Positions 8,001 to 15,256 are shown, counted from the first letter of the stretch. The stretch is 22,801 nucleotides of DNA from Chloroflexota bacterium (GCA_013152695.1 JAADFV010000325.1:1-22801); one strand, 5' to 3'. Notes: generated by a model not told the origin, from the letters alone. Program-made: numbers and translations.

Positions 8001-9660
8001 CCTGGTCACGGCCATGTTTTTCCTCGTGGATGGCCTAAAAGCGCGCCGGCCTGCCTCTTTTGCGATAGCAGGTATACTTTTAGGCCTGGGTGTGCAAATG
8101 TACTATTCCAGTCGGGTCATCGTCTTCATTCTCCTCTTTAGTGTTGTCTATCTCTTTTTATGCCACCGCCCTTGGATCAAGGAAAACGGCCGTAGCCTTC
8201 TTCTCTTGATAGCAGGCGGATTGATTGCCATGGGGCCTTCGCTGATTTATTTTGCCACACACAGCGAAGCATTTTTAGAACGCAGTCGCTCTGTATTTCT
8301 TTTTTACGATCCGGTCATGACACACCTTTTCGGCAAATATGGTTTGTCTTCGCAATGGGCAGTACTAGGGGAACAGATCAAACGCTCCCTCCTCATGTTC
8401 AATCACAGCATTGACTCTAGCACCCAGTTTGGCTACCCCCACCCCATGTTTGCTTCCATCCTCTCACCCTGGTTGGTGTTGGGGGTTGGCTACAGTGTAC
8501 GGCATTGGCGTAAACCTGGCCCTGGGCTTACCCTCATCTGGCTGACTACGATCATGATCATGGGCAGCATTCTCACCAATAATGCCCCCTTCTGGCCGCG
8601 CCTGGTGGGGATTTTGCCTGCTGCGGCCTTGCTGATAGGCCTGGCCCTGGATAGAACCCTTCTTCTTATCGAAAAGGGCCTGGCCCTGCGCGGGCAAGGC
8701 GTAAATCTGGCAATGAGCCTGGTGGCTCTATTGGTCATCGCCTATGCCGGCTATGCCAACTGGCAACTTTATTCGCATACCGTAGCCTTTAATGCTCGCG
8801 GCCAGGCCCGCGTGGGGCGTTATATTGAAAAGCTTCCCCTGGATATGGCAATTTGCAACTTTTCCGATCCTTTCCAACTGTCAGTACGCGAAACCTATTT
8901 CTTGGCCTGGCCCCGGAAATTGCTGGATTTACCTGCCGACGTACCTGACGGGGTGCTGAAACGCTGTCCCGGCCCGCCCCTGGTGTGGATTCTTACGCCC
9001 AACCACATGGATCGCCTTCCTGCCTTACAGGCACTGTGGCCGGATGGCATACTAGAAGAGCACTATTACGGTTCGGGGACACTGGCATTTAGCAGCTACA
9101 TGGTGGCGACAACACCTGTGCGTGAAACCCAGCCCCTTACGACAACACCGACCCCCGTTGTGACCCCTGCCGCCACTGCCGTGGTGAATGAGGCTTTCAC
9201 AGCCTACATGCCGGATGGCAGCACCTTTACTCCCCAAAAAGTCTTTCTCGGCAATACCAGTAGCTCCCCCTGGCAGATCGATGCGGGAGAGGTTGAAGTA
9301 CGAGGGGGCACACTTACTTTGTTTATCGGCCCCATCCCCGGCCATGACGCCGTGTTCGACAGCATCAAACTTGTCGCCGCCAATGGCCGCAGCTATCTCT
9401 TCGAAGCCGAAGACCCGAATATTACCGAGGGCGACACTTTCGCCACCCGTGAAGGTGTCGATGGTCACTGGTGGCTACAAAACTATGAGCCTTTCAGTCA
9501 AGGACAGGGATTGGTCGCGCAAAAACAGGAGACCGTACCGGTGCTCAAGAGTACGGTAACCGTACCTGATGGCCGCTACCACCTCATAATCGGCTCCTTC
9601 ACGGGTGATCCCGATAACGGCGTATTTGGCCTGGGCTTGATCTGGAAGACTGGCTCCTAG
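5056..9660 (+). CDS. Giant membrane glycosyltransferase: two tandem GT39-like modules plus C-terminal beta-sandwich-like domain
   Basis: A 1534-residue protein with two GT-C (ArnT/PMT-like, GT39) modules in one chain. Each begins with membrane spans, then an acidic loop motif HGD(I/M)AS-GLQA (Asp97 and Asp876). Next come IFG/LFG with LFGL, then HIHFSRI (187-193 and 967-973) and APFWP/PPFWP (N395-P401 and N1175-P1181). Equivalent motifs are 779-780 residues apart, so the gene arose by in-frame duplication. Each module ends in an extracytoplasmic segment (about 460-575 and 1240-1350). A Pro/Thr/Ser-rich linker (630-655) and two to three spans join the modules. After a TTTPTP linker near 1363, residues about 1376-1534 resemble a carbohydrate-binding beta-sandwich. 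GT39 enzymes move sugars from polyprenyl-phosphate donors to outer acceptors, and the loop Asp is the expected catalytic base. Acceptor and donor are unknown. ATG 5056 has no good ribosome site; ATG 5068 is an alternative. It seems to be a single-gene unit. Confidence 0.85.
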   Translation: MATTMNNRDYLRHLAPPVLIAALALMLYLVTGENGWVRVLWAASIVWLLVGFTSRWSWPAWTSADGRDMVLLAIITGVGFGLRFWRLSQIPDYFHGDIASQGLQALDILHHVAPGWFATGWSNIPMFDYVMMAGTMRLFGTDLFGLSMTAVWQGTLTIPLLYLLGRELRGRSVGLLAAAFLAINYTHIHFSRIVTTASPVLFMVAMFYVLFRARRVQTLGGYALAGVLLGVGLLLYFPVRVSVVIVVLLFLFLLLWRRRQTLDEWQSWLLFAVGSLLGFGPMFGFVFQNFSAFVGRGNVVTLANPQVMAHLQAKYGVSSAAAVWLEQFKRTFLTFFSYGDSSTHFSFPGPMVSTLVGVLLVVGVVIALRRWRDEGNFTLLVWVLATLVLGGVITNDPPFWPHLVVVLPAVMLLAAQGAVGSWQRLRSYFPAEIRPRADKVAALLLSVAILFTGVHNWQSYLRLTEHNADTIVSMARYVASLPAGTRVLLVSEPYHAQERELQFMGQKLLLTEIDADALQAGKLETPARPTVILLTSNHRSLVPLLQKKWPQASVRQHHDGRGHPSFVSISLPLTTTPLPSDTTNPALSLARRSRIGWLLAILLLGSVSLVGGWRWWRRDTGPLEEIISKESPPTLPVSPTVSSPAAVPTSSFSADAVAPIPKPLLALAGVVLAVLLAYIAQHFYDGTTSGMLVQLLSRLLPRSLAENALLAGTLLYGVAMALFAWLAPGLPRLERPLSRPHRPAYPGRRPPDARIVRADRPLAPTITAPDRFHISPRWQRHWQWLAAALIPYAASMVLFALRGEDALVRALWAVGIILFLFGQALWPWWQHEAGAEGEYSPRFGRVQVFLLLIVLAVGFWLRFNQLQWIPHDFHGDMASHGLQARDILAGRTHYWFHEGWANIPMLAFMPAALSLKIFGNTLFGLRMASVIGGTFVLFSLYLLTWRLFDRHRPALLATAVLAINTPHIHFSRIAEYMDPWPFLVTAMFFLVDGLKARRPASFAIAGILLGLGVQMYYSSRVIVFILLFSVVYLFLCHRPWIKENGRSLLLLIAGGLIAMGPSLIYFATHSEAFLERSRSVFLFYDPVMTHLFGKYGLSSQWAVLGEQIKRSLLMFNHSIDSSTQFGYPHPMFASILSPWLVLGVGYSVRHWRKPGPGLTLIWLTTIMIMGSILTNNAPFWPRLVGILPAAALLIGLALDRTLLLIEKGLALRGQGVNLAMSLVALLVIAYAGYANWQLYSHTVAFNARGQARVGRYIEKLPLDMAICNFSDPFQLSVRETYFLAWPRKLLDLPADVPDGVLKRCPGPPLVWILTPNHMDRLPALQALWPDGILEEHYYGSGTLAFSSYMVATTPVRETQPLTTTPTPVVTPAATAVVNEAFTAYMPDGSTFTPQKVFLGNTSSSPWQIDAGEVEVRGGTLTLFIGPIPGHDAVFDSIKLVAANGRSYLFEAEDPNITEGDTFATREGVDGHWWLQNYEPFSQGQGLVAQKQETVPVLKSTVTVPDGRYHLIIGSFTGDPDNGVFGLGLIWKTGS

Positions 9661-9731
9661 CATTCTGGAGGGAGTAACTTCTACCCCCTTGGCTACGGAA
9701 ATCATGCCACATCGTGCAGATTACGTCGACC

Positions 9732-9760
9732 TTGCCAGCTGCGCGAAGCAGGATTATAAT
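9732..9760 (+). promoter_or_regulatory. Strong promoter for the stress protein-AmmeMemo operon
   Basis: TTGCCA (9732-9737, 5 of 6) and a perfect TATAAT (9755-9760) are exactly 17 nt apart, which is near-consensus for a housekeeping sigma factor. Transcription should start near 9767 and give a leader of about 120 nt. Confidence 0.75.
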
Positions 9761-9785
9761 CATAGCCACTATTCGCGAGTGAGTC

Positions 9786-9828
9786 GTGATTCTTTGCATC
9801 TATTCAAACCAGTAGATTCCTGAATCAC
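9786..9828 (+). promoter_or_regulatory. Foldable two-part hairpin in the operon leader
   Basis: An outer stem GTGATTC (9786-9792) with GAATCAC (9822-9828) encloses an inner stem ATCTA (9798-9802) with TAGAT (9813-9817). The internal loop is 5 nt on one side and 4 nt on the other, with a 10-nt apical loop. It lies between the promoter and the first gene. It matches no riboswitch I recognise and may be an mRNA stabiliser or a protein site. Confidence 0.4.
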
Positions 9829-9887
9829 TCTTTTGCTGATTCATCTGGCATCCCGGCCCCGTGTCAGTATGCTCCTGGAGGTGCGTT

Positions 9888-10307
9888 ATGTTCAAAACGA
9901 TTCTTTGTGCTGTTGATGGTTCGGCTGCAACGGAAAAGCTATTACTGTACGTACTTCATTTCGGCAAAACTGAGCACGCCGCGTTACACCTCGTCCACGC
10001 CTATCAATTACCGCGCCAGTATGCGGCCATGGAAGGCTATGAAGCCTTGATCGCCGAATATAAACGTGTTGCCTACAATGTTGTTGCTGATGCCAGACAT
10101 TATCTCGAAGAAACAGGTTTAGATACCACCGGCGAAGCCTTAGAAGGCATTCCCGCCGAAGTCATTTTAGCTGAGGCTAAACGTGTGCAAGCTGATATGA
10201 TTATCATCGGTAGCCGCGCCCCTTCTGATGTCGCCGAGCTATTTCTCGGTAGTGTCAGTCAGCAAGTCCTGAATGCCGCCCATATTCCGGTTTTGGTTGT
10301 TCCTTGA
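9888..10307 (+). CDS. Universal stress protein (UspA family)
   Basis: A 139-residue single-domain Usp protein, the usual size. It starts FKTILCAVDGS with the conserved Asp10, and ends with the family pattern IIGSR, nine variable residues, then LGSVSQQVL and IPVLVVP. In the usual ATP-binding pattern GxxG-9x-G(S/T), the second glycine is Ala111 here (GSRA), while Gly108, Gly121 and Ser122 are kept. Nucleotide binding is therefore possible but not assured. These small cytosolic proteins act in stress survival. The start at 9888 has GGAGGTG upstream; an in-frame GTG-type start at 9861 would add nine residues with no ribosome site. It is the first gene of a three-gene operon with the MEMO1 and AMMECR1 homologues, 53 nt before the next gene. 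Confidence 0.9.
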   Translation: MFKTILCAVDGSAATEKLLLYVLHFGKTEHAALHLVHAYQLPRQYAAMEGYEALIAEYKRVAYNVVADARHYLEETGLDTTGEALEGIPAEVILAEAKRVQADMIIIGSRAPSDVAELFLGSVSQQVLNAAHIPVLVVP

Positions 10308-10360
10308 GCCCCTCGCTCGAACCTCAAAACCTGCAGATAAAGATGCAGTAGGAGGTACCC

Positions 10361-11203
10361 ATGTCATTTTTTAATTTCAGGCAACAAGAAGATGCCAGCC
10401 CACGCCTGCGCCCCCCAGCCGTAGCCGGGGCATTTTACCCCTCGCACCCTCAGACTCTGCGCCAGGCGATAGAAAGTTATCTCGCGCAAGCGTGGCTTCC
10501 TGACTTGCCGGCTACTGTACGTGCTATCGTGGCCCCTCATGCCGGTTACATCTACTCTGGCCCTACTGCTGGCTACAGTTACAAAGCCCTCGATCTGGAT
10601 GATCAAACACCCCAGACAATCTTTTTACTGGGCCCAGCCCACTACATTCCTGTTAAGGGTGTGGCTGTAGGTGATTTTGCCGCATATGAAACACCCCTAG
10701 GTATTATTCCAGTCGATCAGACTGTCCTCCAAGATCTCATCAGCAAAAGTTCCTTATTTTCATCGCAGCAGCAAGCCCATATTCCCGAGCACAGCCTTGA
10801 AGTGCAGTTACCCTTCCTGCAGGTCCGCAAACCGTTCAATTTGACCCTGGCACCTTTACTGCTGGGCCATGCCCAGGCCGCCCCCGTAGCCAAAGCCCTC
10901 CTCCCCTATCTGGAAACAGATGCCACGGCTAGAGTAGTCATCAGCTCTGATCTCAGCCACTTTCATCCTTACGAAGTGGCGCGTACACTCGACAGCGAAT
11001 TCCTTCAGGCTGTCCTCGATTTCGATTTTGAAACTGCGATGAGAGGTGAGGCCTGCGGACGTATTCCCATCTTGGTGTTGATGTATCTGGCGCGAGAACT
11101 GGGCTGGCGCCCCCACCTTCTTGATTATCGTAACTCGGGTGATACGGCCGGAGACAAAGACCGGGTTGTCGGCTACGCCGCTATTGCCTACACGGAGAAA
11201 TAA
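10361..11203 (+). CDS. amrB: AmmeMemoRadiSam system protein B (MEMO1 family)
   Basis: A 280-residue cytosolic protein of the MEMO family, a fold related to class III extradiol dioxygenases. Conserved blocks are PAVAGAFYPS (19-28), VAPHAGYIYSGPTA (57-70), GPAHYIP (91-97), EHSLEVQLPFLQ (143-154), ISSDLSHFHPY (194-204) and ACGRIPI (231-237). The residues that match the metal ligands of human MEMO1 are all present: His60, His94 and Cys232. The bacterial role is not settled; the AmmeMemoRadiSam name records its co-occurrence with AMMECR1 and a radical-SAM enzyme. AGGAGG lies 6 nt before the ATG. The AMMECR1 gene follows after 3 nt, as is common for this pair. The radical-SAM member is not in this window. 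Confidence 0.93.
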   Translation: MSFFNFRQQEDASPRLRPPAVAGAFYPSHPQTLRQAIESYLAQAWLPDLPATVRAIVAPHAGYIYSGPTAGYSYKALDLDDQTPQTIFLLGPAHYIPVKGVAVGDFAAYETPLGIIPVDQTVLQDLISKSSLFSSQQQAHIPEHSLEVQLPFLQVRKPFNLTLAPLLLGHAQAAPVAKALLPYLETDATARVVISSDLSHFHPYEVARTLDSEFLQAVLDFDFETAMRGEACGRIPILVLMYLARELGWRPHLLDYRNSGDTAGDKDRVVGYAAIAYTEK

Positions 11204-11206
11204 GCG

Positions 11207-11824
11207 ATGAGTACTTCTCTTTCAACCACCCCTCATGAGCTAAGCCCTGAAGCTCGCGACATTCTTTTTTCTATCGCGCGACAGGCCATACGCGCTGCTT
11301 TTGCCGGGAATATGGCCTGGGAAGGAGATGCACGCCACTATCCCCCCGAACTGCTCCAACCCGGCGCCACCTTTGTTACACTTTATACGCGGGGAGAATT
11401 GCATGGTTGCATCGGATCGGTATTCCCTCAATTGCCACTATACCAGGATGTAGCCAAAAACGCCGTCAGTGCCGCCTTTAAAGACCCTCGTTTTCCGCCT
11501 CTAGAAGAAAATGAACTGGACGACACCGCCATCGAGATCTCCGTACTTTCACCATTACAACCGCTTTCTTATCGTAATCTGGATGATCTCGCGCAAAAAA
11601 TCCGGCCGCATGTCGATGGTGTGATGGTCGAGAGAGGTTGGCATCGGGGATTATTGTTGCCTCAGGTATGGGAAAAACTCCCCGATCCTTATGAATTCTT
11701 ACAACACGTCGCTCTCAAGGCCAATGCCCCTATGTCGATTTACGAGCATCCCGATACGACGGTTTCGGTATTTCAGGTACGGCATTACTTGCAGCCGGCG
11801 CCAAATGAAAGTAAGAAAGGTTAG
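11207..11824 (+). CDS. amrA: AmmeMemoRadiSam system protein A (AMMECR1 domain)
   Basis: A 205-residue AMMECR1-family protein. The signature LHGCIGS is at 65-71, with Cys68 in the most conserved position. Other family marks are DPRFPPL (93-99), EISVLSP (110-116), DGVMVERG (137-144), GLLLPQVW (148-155), and the closing motif with KANAP near 171-175. The start uses GGAG, which overlaps the end of the MEMO gene, so the pair is tightly coupled. The molecular role is unknown; the conserved Cys has been suggested as reactive. The gene ends 7 bp from the stop of a convergent M42 peptidase gene, with no clear intrinsic terminator between them. Confidence 0.93.
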   Translation: MSTSLSTTPHELSPEARDILFSIARQAIRAAFAGNMAWEGDARHYPPELLQPGATFVTLYTRGELHGCIGSVFPQLPLYQDVAKNAVSAAFKDPRFPPLEENELDDTAIEISVLSPLQPLSYRNLDDLAQKIRPHVDGVMVERGWHRGLLLPQVWEKLPDPYEFLQHVALKANAPMSIYEHPDTTVSVFQVRHYLQPAPNESKKG

Positions 11825-11825
11825 C

Positions 11826-11851
11826 TGTCAATTATGCCGTAATCGTTGACA
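11826..11851. other. Small inverted repeat at the convergent gene junction
   Basis: TGTCAA (11826-11831) and TTGACA (11846-11851) pair, with inner TTA/TAA contacts and a 3-nt bulge. It spans the last codons and stop of the M42 gene and the gap after amrA. No T-run follows on either strand, so terminator function is doubtful. Confidence 0.3.
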
Positions 11852-12848
11852 AATCTGCTTGCAAGAAGGCCGTAAGTAAGCGCACGGTATGCTCAACATC
11901 TTGCCAGTCGACCAATTCAGAAGGTGTGTGCACATAACGGCAGGGCACCATAAGGTTAGCTGTGATCACACCAGTGCGCGCGGGTTCAATCGCCGCAGCA
12001 TCAGTGCTGCCTAGCGTCAGCACATAAACCTGATGGGGAATTCCTTCCTTAACGGCGACATCAACCAGGGCCTGGCGCAAACGGGGATGAGAGATCATCC
12101 GTGTGTCGGCGACAGGAATGGCAGGCCCTTTGCCCAGGTCGACGGCGATGGTCAGCTCTGATTTGGGGGCGTCGCCGGTGGGAGTAATGTCGATTGCCAG
12201 GGCAAGATCAGGCCGGAGTTGGTAAGCGGCAACCCGCGCTCCTCGTGTACCGATTTCCTCCTGCACAGTGAACACCATGATCACCTCGTTGCGCTGATGC
12301 TGCAAGCGTCGCAGGGTTTCGATGGCCACGGCGCAGCCGATGCGATTGTCAGCGCCACCGACAATTGCGCGTTGGCCCAAATCAACGAAAGAATGGGCGA
12401 ATACACCGACATCGCCGACATGCACCGGCAGATTGTCTTCACTTGAAGCTCCCACGTCGATGTACCAATGGTGGAGATCAGGCAGTTTGCTATTCTGTAT
12501 CTCCGCTTTGGCCCCACCATCGTGGCTGATTACCCCCACAGCACCGTTGCTAAAACGCACTCGTGCCCCTAACAAGGTTTTGGGAAGCAAAGCGCCGATA
12601 TTGGCAAACCGTACAAGACCGCTATCCTCCACCTGGGTAACAATCACACCGATCTCATCCATGTGTGCAGCCACCATGATACGCTGCCCCCCGTCCGTCC
12701 CAGCCTTGCGCACATAAAGATTCCCCATCGTATCCGTCCAGATTTCATCGGCCCAGGCCGCGGTTTCCTCACGAATAACTTCACGAATGGTATTTTCGAA
12801 ACCGGAAGGACCGATAGCATCGACTAGTTTTGCAATGAGTGTTTTCAC
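11832..12848 (-). CDS. M42 family metallo-aminopeptidase (third gene of operon)
   Basis: A 338-residue M42 peptidase (glutamyl aminopeptidase/TET type). Such enzymes form large hollow dodecamers that trim N-terminal residues from short peptides in the cytosol. The two-metal site is complete: His62 (AHMDEIG, with Asp64), Asp167 (GADNRIG), Glu197-Glu198 (VQEEIGTRGA; the first is the expected catalytic base), Asp220 (IDITPTGD) and His307 (CRYVHTPSE). The start codon is GTG at 12848, only 3 nt after the stop of the preceding gene, with AAGGA inside the last codons of that gene. It is the last gene of a three-paralogue operon. Its PTGD segment after the fifth ligand differs from the other two copies, which hints at a different substrate choice. 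Confidence 0.93.
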   Translation of the reverse strand: MKTLIAKLVDAIGPSGFENTIREVIREETAAWADEIWTDTMGNLYVRKAGTDGGQRIMVAAHMDEIGVIVTQVEDSGLVRFANIGALLPKTLLGARVRFSNGAVGVISHDGGAKAEIQNSKLPDLHHWYIDVGASSEDNLPVHVGDVGVFAHSFVDLGQRAIVGGADNRIGCAVAIETLRRLQHQRNEVIMVFTVQEEIGTRGARVAAYQLRPDLALAIDITPTGDAPKSELTIAVDLGKGPAIPVADTRMISHPRLRQALVDVAVKEGIPHQVYVLTLGSTDAAAIEPARTGVITANLMVPCRYVHTPSELVDWQDVEHTVRLLTAFLQADLSTITA

Positions 12849-12851
12849 AGC

Positions 12852-13967
12852 TTAGTTTCCTTTGGGTTCAGCAGAAAGGGGTGGAATCACCTGGTGGAGG
12901 CCAGGCAAACTGTAACGCAGCAAAGTCACGACATGGTGGAAGTCGCGCAAATCAGCTACAGCAGCGGGGCCATGAATGTAGCGGCAGGGTGTAGAAATAA
13001 TGCCCGTGGGCATGCCCAGCCAGCGCGTAAAACCGGCTGCATCGGTACCACCGATATTGGGATGTTTGAATTGGGTGGGAATGTGGTGTGTTGCTGCAAC
13101 CCGTAAAAAATGCTGGAGCAAGGGAGGATACACAACCACCGAAGCATCACGTTGGGTCAGGGTGGGACCATCACCTAATTTTGTAGTGGGAAAGCGTTTT
13201 TCATCACGGGTACCGGGCAGGTCATCGCAAACCGTACCTTCCAGAATGATGGCTACGTCAGGCTGGACTCCCAAGCCGGCGGCCAAAGCCCCACGTAAGC
13301 CGACTTCTTCCTGCACGGTAAAAACAGCAATGATGTCGACGGGCAATGTTTCATCGAGAATCAGATCGATCAGAGCCGCACAACCCAGGCGATCATCAAA
13401 AGCTTTGCCGCTGATGCGTCCCTCGCGGGGGAGAAGATCATCGTCATCGGGGGATTGAGCTCGACCGAGCAAATGCAGACGTGTATCAAAAATCATCCGT
13501 TGGCCCGGCTTGACCTTAGCTTTTGCGGCTTTACCATCGCTGGCACCGATATCCACGACCAGCTCATCAATTTCCGGTGTTTCACGGTACTCATCCCGAC
13601 TCTTAGCCATGTGCGGAGGTCGGAGACAGATGACTCCAGGCAGCCGCTCAGGCCCTACCTGCACACTTTTTCCCACCAGCGTACGGGCATTGACACCGCC
13701 ACTGGCCTCCATGTGCAAAAAACCGTCATCATCGATTTCTGTAATAAAGAGGGCCACTTCATCCATGTGTGCGGCAATGGCGATGCGCAAATCTGCAGAG
13801 GCAGCTCCCTTCTTTTCGACGATGAGATTGCCCATGGTATCGACACGCAAAGCTGCAACATGAGGATAAATGATGCGGGCAATCAAATCTCGCACTGCTC
13901 CTTCATCACCGGGCCCGCCAGGTGTTTCGCTCAATTGCCGCAACATTCCCCAAGTGAGTGCCGTCAT
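12852..13967 (-). CDS. M42 family metallo-aminopeptidase (middle gene of operon)
   Basis: A 371-residue M42 peptidase, the longest of three in a row. Ligands are His67 and Asp69 (AHMDEVALF), Asp191 (KAFDDRLG), Glu220-Glu221 (VQEEVGLRGA), Glu243 (LEGTVCDDLPG) and His332 (CRYIHGPA). The fifth ligand position is Glu where both neighbours have Asp, a variant compatible with metal binding in this family. The PA-like insert between about 100 and 180 is larger and acidic (SPDDDDLL). The ATG overlaps the TGA of the preceding gene (ATGA), and GGAGG lies in the last codons of that gene, so translation is coupled. It may form homo- or mixed dodecamers with its neighbours; this is inference. Confidence 0.93.
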   Translation of the reverse strand: MTALTWGMLRQLSETPGGPGDEGAVRDLIARIIYPHVAALRVDTMGNLIVEKKGAASADLRIAIAAHMDEVALFITEIDDDGFLHMEASGGVNARTLVGKSVQVGPERLPGVICLRPPHMAKSRDEYRETPEIDELVVDIGASDGKAAKAKVKPGQRMIFDTRLHLLGRAQSPDDDDLLPREGRISGKAFDDRLGCAALIDLILDETLPVDIIAVFTVQEEVGLRGALAAGLGVQPDVAIILEGTVCDDLPGTRDEKRFPTTKLGDGPTLTQRDASVVVYPPLLQHFLRVAATHHIPTQFKHPNIGGTDAAGFTRWLGMPTGIISTPCRYIHGPAAVADLRDFHHVVTLLRYSLPGLHQVIPPLSAEPKGN

Positions 13968-15034
13968 ATTGTTGCCTCCGAAAATTCGGGTAAACGATAG
14001 GCCAGATCGTCGACAAATGTCTGATCGATCTGAGCCACAAAATGAGTGAGCAGACGTACCGTACGCCGTAAATCTTTAAGGTCTGCTACTTCCACGGGGC
14101 TGTGCATGTTGCGGATGGCCATACCCACCAAACCAACAGGAACACCGCCGGCTACAACCTGCACCATCCAGGCATCAGTCCCTGTATTGGCCGGTAATAA
14201 CTCCTGCTCGTAGGGAATTTCCAAATCCTCGCACAAGTCAATCAGTTTGTCAGTGATGTGGGGATGGAGGTTGGGCCCTACCCCGATTACGGGGCCACTA
14301 CCCAGCTTAAAAGAACCACGAGCCCGTGTGCCAGGCTGTTTCCCAAAGGTCACGTCCAGCACAACTGCCAGGTCGGGGCGCAGGCCAAAGGTCGCGGTTT
14401 GCGCACCTAAAAGATTCATCTCTTCCCCTACCGAAGCTACGACAAGAACATCACAAGCATGCTGTTGGCTTTGTAAAGCTTCTAAAACAGCGAGTACTGC
14501 CCTCACAGAAAGGCGGTTGTCAAAAGCTTTGCCGGCCACCCGATCGCCCAGGAGTTGCAGCATGGGACGCTCGATGAGAACGTAATCACCGACCTGAACC
14601 AACCCTGCCAGGGTTTCTGCATCCAGGCCTGTGTCGATGACCAAATCTTGAATACGGGGCATGTGGCGACGTTCTTCTGCCCCCAGCAAGTGAGGCGGAC
14701 GGTCACCAACCACACCTCTGACCGGTTCCCGACCGTAGACCACTACTGTTTGCCCCACGACCTGTCTGGGATCATAGCCGTGGGGCCGGAAGCGGAGAAA
14801 AGCGCCTTCGATGGCGGTCACCAGCATGAATATCTCATCCATGTGCGCCATCAGCATCAAACGAGGACGAGGCTCGGGCGCAGTTCCACGCTTGATCCCG
14901 ATCACATTCCACAATGAATCCGTTTTGACTTCGTCACACCACGGCTGCATGATCTCCGCTACCAATGCCGCCATAGATTGTTCTCCCCCCGAGGGGCCAA
15001 AAGCTTCCGAGAGTTTTTGCAGCAATGCTTGCAT
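13964..15034 (-). CDS. M42 family metallo-aminopeptidase (first gene of operon)
   Basis: A 356-residue M42 peptidase and the promoter-proximal member of the trio. Ligands seen are His64 and Asp66 (AHMDEIFM), Asp172 (KAFDNRLS), Glu204-Glu205 (VGEEMNLLGA), Asp227 (VLDVTFG) and His311. It diverges most: the usual VQEE is SVGEE, CRY-H before the last His is replaced by AIRNMHSP, and NRLG becomes NRLS. The metal ligands remain, so it is probably active with altered specificity. The start at 15034 has GAGGAAAT upstream. A promoter candidate lies at 15241-15213, with a leader of about 170 nt. It overlaps the next gene by 4 bp. Confidence 0.92.
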   Translation of the reverse strand: MQALLQKLSEAFGPSGGEQSMAALVAEIMQPWCDEVKTDSLWNVIGIKRGTAPEPRPRLMLMAHMDEIFMLVTAIEGAFLRFRPHGYDPRQVVGQTVVVYGREPVRGVVGDRPPHLLGAEERRHMPRIQDLVIDTGLDAETLAGLVQVGDYVLIERPMLQLLGDRVAGKAFDNRLSVRAVLAVLEALQSQQHACDVLVVASVGEEMNLLGAQTATFGLRPDLAVVLDVTFGKQPGTRARGSFKLGSGPVIGVGPNLHPHITDKLIDLCEDLEIPYEQELLPANTGTDAWMVQVVAGGVPVGLVGMAIRNMHSPVEVADLKDLRRTVRLLTHFVAQIDQTFVDDLAYRLPEFSEATI

Positions 15035-15212
15035 GCTAATTTCCTCAATCTAAGTGACTTCGAATTTCTGAAATAGTGCTCAGGAAATGAGACCCTCGCC
15101 GGCGACCAAGAAAATAGCTGAGAAAAGACTCTTGTATCTGCTTACTCACTGCTCGTCTTTCATGATCGACAACTTGTGGCCATGATGGGCACATCAATGC
15201 TGACGATTTCTT

Positions 15213-15241
15213 ATTGTAAAGGATAATTTGCCCGCTACCAA
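15213..15241 (-). promoter_or_regulatory. Candidate promoter of the triple M42 operon
   Basis: On the minus strand, TTGGTA (15241-15236, 4 of 6) and TACAAT (15218-15213, 5 of 6) are 17 nt apart. The predicted start is near 15206. The -35 part overlaps that of the opposite promoter. Confidence 0.5.
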
Positions 15242-15256
15242 GAATCACGCTAATAT
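15228..15256 (+). promoter_or_regulatory. Candidate promoter of the transglutaminase-like gene
   Basis: TTGCCC (15228-15233, 4 of 6) and TAATAT (15251-15256, 4 of 6) are 17 nt apart. Transcription would start near 15263 and give a leader of about 100 nt. This is weaker than the opposite promoter. Confidence 0.4.
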
